Of a DNA stretch of 10,576 bases, positions 7,327 to 10,576 are shown piece by piece. The notes beneath the pieces were generated by a model. That model saw only the letters and a program-made list of their open reading frames with translations, made no database searches and was not told the origin of the DNA. Each line of letters opens with the position of its first letter. The stretch's first letter is position 1. The translations under genes were made by a program, and so were the position numbers. Source of the DNA: an uncultured Lachnospiraceae bacterium (lineage in GTDB: Bacteria; Bacillota_A; Clostridia; Lachnospirales; Lachnospiraceae); NCBI GenBank assembly GCA_947564305.1, contig CANOBT010000178.1, positions 1 to 10,576 on the forward strand. Direction: 5' to 3'.

Positions 7327-8007
7327 TCACCTCCGGCTTTCATCACTGATGATGCACCCATCTTCAATCGTTATAATGCGGTCTGCCTCCAGAGCAATTT
7401 TTTCATCATGCGTTATAAGAACGATGGTTTGCTCAAAATTGCGGTTGAACAATTTCAGCATATCAATGATTTCCTTAGAGTTCTTCTGATCAAGGTTGCC
7501 GGTTGGCTCGTCAGCCAAAAGCAGGGCAGGACGATAAATGAGTGACCGTGCGATAGCTACCCGCTGTTGCTGCCCACCAGATAATTGATTGGGAAGTGAT
7601 TCCAGCTTACCGGCAATTCCCAATGATTTTACTATTTGGTCAAAAAATTCCTGATTTGGTTTCTTTTTATCCAGCAGAAGGGGCATAAGTATATTTTTGC
7701 GGATGGTAAGAGTAGGAATCAAATTGTAAAATTGATAAACCAGCCCGACCTTCCGGCGCCGGAATATCGCGGCCTGCGTCTTGTCCAAAGCAGATATATC
7801 AGTTCCCCCGACAACAACTTTCCCCTCGGTAGGTTTATCAACGCTGCCAAGAATGTGCAACAATGTCGATTTACCGGAGCCGGATGCGCCAATAATGGCT
7901 ACAAATTCGCCTTTGTCCACAACAAGGTCAATTCCATCCAATGCCTTTACCTGATTGGCCCCGGAGCCGTACACTTTTTTTATCCCCTCGCATTTCAGGA
8001 TTTCCAT
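7327..8007 (-). CDS. ABC transporter ATP-binding protein, MacB/LolD type
   Basis: This 226-residue ATPase has Walker A GASGSGKST (40-48), Q-loop Q92 in YQFYNLIPTLT, signature LSGGQQQR (142-149), Walker B ALLLADEPTGNLD (161-173, catalytic E167) and switch H200. The N-terminal MEILKCEGIKKVYGSG and the NQVKALDGIDL stretch are typical of the ATPases that drive FtsX-type permeases. The start is the ATG at 8007, 8 bases after AAAGGAG; an ATG at 8040 would add 11 residues with no ribosome site. It lies 69 bases after the sensor kinase stop and 5 bases before the permease start. With the permease it forms one complex at the membrane that couples ATP hydrolysis to movement of the ectodomains, removing or exporting a peptide-like substrate. 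Confidence 0.94.
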   Translation of the reverse strand: MEILKCEGIKKVYGSGANQVKALDGIDLVVDKGEFVAIIGASGSGKSTLLHILGSVDKPTEGKVVVGGTDISALDKTQAAIFRRRKVGLVYQFYNLIPTLTIRKNILMPLLLDKKKPNQEFFDQIVKSLGIAGKLESLPNQLSGGQQQRVAIARSLIYRPALLLADEPTGNLDQKNSKEIIDMLKLFNRNFEQTIVLITHDEKIALEADRIITIEDGCIISDESRR

Positions 8008-8041
8008 AAGATTGTCTCCTTTCGTTTTTAAGCATAGCATG

Positions 8042-8060
8042 GCTATATTTTTAGTATAGC
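8042..8060. repeat. short inverted repeat between sensor kinase and ABC genes
   Basis: GCTATA (8042-8047) and TATAGC (8055-8060) are exact inverted copies around a 7-base AT spacer, and the minus strand reads TATACT within it, a good -10 element. This is the only non-coding gap inside the four-gene operon (69 bases to the accepted ATPase start), so a secondary promoter or a response-regulator site here could raise ABC expression above that of the two-component genes. No convincing -35 is visible. Confidence 0.3.
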
Positions 8061-8076
8061 AAATGAAAGTGACAAC

Positions 8077-9261
8077 TCAGTGACTGTAAAAACGAATTTC
8101 ATAGCAAGCGCCGCCGTCTACAAGATTTTTTGCACTAATCGTCCCATTTTGGCTTTCGATGATTGCCTTTGAAAGAGACAGGCCGATGCCAATACCGCTG
8201 TGGATGGCATTTTGTCCCCTGTAAAACCGTTCAAAAAGGTGGGGAAGATCCTCTTTTGCAAATCCGGCCCCCGTATCCCATATTTTTATTTGGGTATAAA
8301 TAGGGTTTTGTTCATATGAGCAATGGATAACTCCGCCCGGCGGGGTATGCTCCATACAGTTTTTCAAGAGGTTTATGATAGCCTCCATAGTCCAGTCCAG
8401 GTCCGCTTGAATTGTTATTTCTCCCAATTCCGGTATATCAACGGAAACATTCGACTTTGCCAATAAATCTTGAAGATTGTCCGCAGCAAGCATAAGGACA
8501 GTATAAAGATCAACTGCCTTTTTTTCTAAAGGCAAAGTTCCTGCGTCAATACGGGATAACAGCAAAAGGGTTTCCTCTAAATGTGTTAATTGGGAAAGCC
8601 GCCCCTGAATCTGATCCAGATATTTAGAAGATGGATTTTCCCGCATTATTTGCACGGAGAGCGAAATAGACGTTATTGGTGTTTTAATTTGATGGGCGAT
8701 ATTATAAAGGTTTTCCGCAAAATTGTTTTTTGCTCTGAGCGCCATATTACGGGTCTGAGAAAGCATGGTCACTGTTTTATAAATTTCGTCCTGTAATTTA
8801 GACAAGTCATCTTCACCGACTTGAAAAAGAATGTCACTATCTCCGTTGTTTACCTTTTCGAGATAGGTTGTTAAGAATTTAATACGCAATATGTCTTTTC
8901 GATGCCAGAAAATTAACGTGATAATGAAAAGAATGCAACCTATCCCAAAGCCAGCCAGTATAAACAGGCTACTGTATGCTTTAGACGCTGGAAACAAATC
9001 AGTTTGTTTGTATCCATGCAATAAAAGAATATTTGTGTCCGATGAAATTTCAGGATTAGATTTGTATTCCTTTAGCGTCTCCAAAATGATGTTTTCTGCT
9101 TCGGGCTGTTTTTCTATGATTCGTTGAAAAATCTCTCCTAATGTCTGCATATGTACTTGGCCGTAACTGTTAATCAGAAAAAATACAGTAAAAGTAGAGG
9201 CTATCAGGCTGATAGACAAAACAAAACCAATCAACACCGTCATATTTTTTCTCTCGTTCAT
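8077..9261 (-). CDS. sensor histidine kinase of the ABC operon
   Basis: This 394-residue membrane kinase has helix 1 at about 9-30, an outside loop of about 65 residues, helix 2 at about 97-119, a HAMP-like linker (about 120-175), and the dimerisation/phosphorylation helix with NIAHQIKTPITSI, where H190 is the phospho-acceptor. The catalytic domain shows the N-box NLLKNCMEH (N301), G1 box DTGAGF (329-334), F box LFERFYRG (342-349) and G2 box GIGIGLSLSK (356-365). All key residues are present. The loop is longer than the few residues of intramembrane-sensing BceS kinases, so direct sensing of an extracellular ligand is possible, although sensing through the permease is also common in such modules. 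The start overlaps the regulator stop by four bases (ATGA), with GGAGG 7 bases upstream, so the pair is translationally coupled. Confidence 0.95.
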   Translation of the reverse strand: MNERKNMTVLIGFVLSISLIASTFTVFFLINSYGQVHMQTLGEIFQRIIEKQPEAENIILETLKEYKSNPEISSDTNILLLHGYKQTDLFPASKAYSSLFILAGFGIGCILFIITLIFWHRKDILRIKFLTTYLEKVNNGDSDILFQVGEDDLSKLQDEIYKTVTMLSQTRNMALRAKNNFAENLYNIAHQIKTPITSISLSVQIMRENPSSKYLDQIQGRLSQLTHLEETLLLLSRIDAGTLPLEKKAVDLYTVLMLAADNLQDLLAKSNVSVDIPELGEITIQADLDWTMEAIINLLKNCMEHTPPGGVIHCSYEQNPIYTQIKIWDTGAGFAKEDLPHLFERFYRGQNAIHSGIGIGLSLSKAIIESQNGTISAKNLVDGGACYEIRFYSH

Positions 9262-9929
9262 TCCATTTCCTCCATACGATAGCCAATACTTCTAACTGTT
9301 TTCAAACAAGATGGCTGACGTAGTTTCTCACGTAAGCGTTTCATCGTTACTGTCAGTGTATTGTCGTTAACGTAGTTTCCATTATCATCCCAAATATGTT
9401 TTAGCAATATTTCTCTTGTGATTGTCTTACCCTTGTTCTGCATCAGGAACAGAAGCAACTGATATTCTTGTGGACTTAACGCGATTTCTTCCGAATCAAT
9501 AAAAGCGGTTGTACGTTTACAGTCAATAGAAATTCTATCACAGGATAAATATTCTTTTGATACGTCACCCGTCCTTCTCAGCAAAGCCAAAATACGGGAA
9601 TACAGAACCTCTAAATCAAATGGTTTTATAACATAATCATCTGCGCCATTACGAAAACCGGAAACTATATCGTGGGAATCGCTTCTAACGGTAAGAAAAA
9701 TAATAGGCAGGTCTTTCCATTGTGATCTAATCCATTGACACAGGGCATCGCCACGTCCGTCTGGCATATTCCAGTCTACTAAAACAAGGGTGGGTACTTG
9801 CTTTTTAAGTGTTTGCCTCGCCGCTGATACCGTTGGCAAAATTGTTACACTATATTTTTTCTTTTCAAGAAAATCCTTTACTATTCGGGCGATATCTTCA
9901 TCATCTTCAATATAATAAATCTCTGCCAT
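9258..9929 (-). CDS. OmpR/PhoB-family response regulator of the ABC operon
   Basis: The 223-residue protein has a receiver domain (about 1-118) with acidic pocket D9/D10, phospho-acceptor D52 in LVLVDWNMPDGRG, T80 and K102 in VIKPFD. A winged-helix DNA-binding domain follows (about 128-220), with LSPQEYQLLLFLMQNKGK, the recognition region NDNTLTVTMKRLREKL and the wing TVRSIGYRME. It is a full-length, apparently functional regulator. The ribosome site GGAGGG lies 6 bases before the ATG at 9929. It heads the operon, 43 bases from a near-consensus promoter, and most likely activates this operon in response to the neighbouring kinase, presumably switching on the ABC transporter when a peptide or envelope stress is sensed. 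Targets elsewhere cannot be judged from this window. Confidence 0.95.
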   Translation of the reverse strand: MAEIYYIEDDEDIARIVKDFLEKKKYSVTILPTVSAARQTLKKQVPTLVLVDWNMPDGRGDALCQWIRSQWKDLPIIFLTVRSDSHDIVSGFRNGADDYVIKPFDLEVLYSRILALLRRTGDVSKEYLSCDRISIDCKRTTAFIDSEEIALSPQEYQLLLFLMQNKGKTITREILLKHIWDDNGNYVNDNTLTVTMKRLREKLRQPSCLKTVRSIGYRMEEME

Positions 9930-9971
9930 ATCTTACCCTCCACTCCAAGAGATTTTGCATTTTCCGCTTTT

Positions 9972-10000
9972 ATTATAGGATCTCCTTTCAAACACTTCAA
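9972..10000 (-). promoter_or_regulatory. near-consensus sigma-A promoter of the two-component/ABC operon
   Basis: On the minus strand TTGAAG (9995-10000) is separated by exactly 17 bases from a perfect TATAAT (9972-9977). The predicted start of transcription is about 35 bases before the response regulator ATG. The consensus quality suggests steady basal transcription of the sensing genes, as is usual for self-regulated systems. Confidence 0.75.
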
Positions 10001-10322
10001 GCCTATAAATCGATATCAAGCTGGACTTCGGGCTAAATTGAACCGAGATGGCTCTATAAAAACAGAAAAGAGCCCCAAAAAGTTGTAAACTGCTGATTAT
10101 AAATACACAAATCAAAATTCTATCTGACATATATGCCGTCAATATACTCACAAAAATATACCACAATATAGTGAGATTTCCTTGGAAGAAAGTTTTTCTT
10201 TAAAATGTAGAAATGACATAAAGAAGTAAATCAGAGATTGTACGAATGAGAAAAAAGAAGCCTGCACATCCCCCTTTCCCTTATTTTAGTATTTAACCAT
10301 TTAATCCTTACCGTTTTACTCA
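10001..10322. other. AT-rich non-coding stretch between operon promoter and iteron array
   Basis: I accept no gene here. A minus-strand frame from a TTG at 10166 to 9933 has hydrophobic content but no proper ribosome site and runs through the operon promoter, so I regard it as chance or a remnant. The part next to the repeats (about 10280-10322) is rich in A/T runs (TTATTTTAGTATTTAACC), the sort of easily melted DNA found beside iterons in replication origins. Confidence 0.4.
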
Positions 10323-10426
10323 TATACTATCACGAAAACTGCTTATACAATCACGGAAACTCTTATACTTTCACGCAAAACTCGGATACTATCACGGAAA
10401 CTGCCGACTTTTGCGTGATAGTATAA
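10323..10426. repeat. iteron-like array: four direct and one inverted 20-21 bp repeat
   Basis: Direct copies start at 10323, 10344, 10364 and 10385, spaced 21, 20 and 21 bases. The shared plus-strand core is TATACTATCACGGAAACT with small variations: TATACTATCACGAAAACT; TATACAATCACGGAAACT; TATACTTTCACGCAAAACT; GATACTATCACGGAAACT. A fifth copy lies inverted at 10407-10426 (reverse complement TTATACTATCACGCAAAAGT), making a palindrome-like end with copy four. The two-turn helical spacing puts all direct copies on the same DNA face, as for sites bound cooperatively by a replication initiator, partition or element-control protein. The cognate protein is not in the window. Repeats abut without spacers, so this is not a CRISPR array. 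Confidence 0.85.
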
Positions 10427-10467
10427 TTTTGCCCCAATCGCCATATTATCAGCGGCATCAAAAACGC

Positions 10468-10507
10468 AAAAAAGAGAGGTCCACCAACCACTCCGGTGAA
10501 CCCCTCT
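10468..10507 (-). terminator. strong rho-independent terminator of the right-edge gene
   Basis: On the minus strand the 13-base arms AGAGGGGTTCACC and GGTGGACCTCTCT pair fully (two G-U pairs) around a 9-base loop, followed by six T. It begins 4 bases after the stop codon of the right-edge gene and insulates that gene from the iteron array. Confidence 0.88.
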
Positions 10508-10511
10508 ACGC

Positions 10512-10576
10512 TCAAAAACCTTTGATTTTAAGCCATTCTTCAATACTTTTGCCTGTAAGTACCAAAAATCCTATGG
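10512..10576 (-). CDS. C-terminal end of an unidentified protein (enters from the right edge)
   Basis: The minus-strand frame enters at the window edge and ends in TGA at 10512. The visible residues are IGFLVLTGKSIEEWLKIKGF. I do not recognise the protein from so short a tail. The strong terminator 4 bases later, in the same direction, supports this being a true gene end. Its position beside an iteron array suggests a replication, partition or mobile-element gene, but that is only inference from context. Confidence 0.6.
   Translation of the reverse strand, partial: IGFLVLTGKSIEEWLKIKGF

Noticed and set aside
5111..8007. Assignment of the second ABC pair as BceAB
   Set aside because: The permease has eight helices and two ectodomains, whereas BceB has ten helices and one large ectodomain.
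9933..10166. 77-residue minus-strand frame with a hydrophobic N-terminal half
   Set aside because: It needs a TTG start with no well-spaced ribosome site, its second half is made of the response-regulator operon promoter and leader, and the C-terminal sequence is not protein-like.
10239..10299. Short plus-strand frame starting MRKKKPAHPPFPYF
   Set aside because: Only about 16 codons, no ribosome site, and the only plus-strand candidate in the window; chance is more likely.
10323..10426. Possible CRISPR array
   Set aside because: The repeats abut each other with no unique spacers of 30 bases or more, and one copy is inverted.
10343..10543. 66-residue minus-strand frame
   Set aside because: It is read through the terminator hairpin and the iteron repeats; repeated SIRV-like residues simply translate the repeats.

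Overview
The window looks like a piece of chromosome or integrated mobile element from a low-GC Gram-positive gut Clostridia, most likely Lachnospiraceae. The evidence is strong AGGAGG-type ribosome sites, low-GC codon use, the XRE regulator with a membrane tail, the bacteriocin-type ABC module and the uncharacterised family genes at the left. Every gene I accept lies on the minus strand, so transcription runs from high to low coordinates.

Right edge (10576 to about 10320): the last 20 codons of an unidentified gene end at 10512 and run into a very good rho-independent terminator (10468-10507). Next comes an array of four direct and one inverted 20-21 bp iteron-like repeats (10323-10426). This looks like the binding site of a replication initiator, partition or element-control protein. 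An AT-rich stretch with no accepted gene follows, ending in a near-perfect sigma-A promoter (9972-10000).

Region 9929-5111 is a compact four-gene operon: an OmpR-type response regulator, a sensor kinase with a small extracytoplasmic loop, a MacB/LolD-type ATPase and a 736-residue permease made of two FtsX-like halves. This is the usual layout of a self-regulated antimicrobial-peptide sensing and export or resistance module. The permease topology (4+4 helices, two ectodomains) differs from a true BceB.

Region 5110-4150 is a scar zone. It has a 15-bp imperfect inverted repeat, two tandem 20-bp repeats resembling the multiple terminal repeats of IS21-type elements, and a decayed gene (4902-4271) that can only be read across three frames.

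Region 4044-380 is an AT-rich second operon: an XRE repressor with two C-terminal helices, a possible 25-residue aromatic-rich peptide, a 94-residue three-helix protein, a DUF1430-type bacteriocin-associated membrane protein, and its lactococcin-972-group ATPase. The bacteriocin precursor expected with such a module is not visible. Left of it are a 33-residue membrane micro-ORF and the first 50 codons of another small protein (152-1) that may be related to the decayed gene. The AT-rich module may therefore have been inserted into an older cluster of such genes.

In short, two separate peptide-type ABC modules with different control (one by a two-component system, one by a one-component membrane regulator) sit side by side on what is probably accessory DNA.
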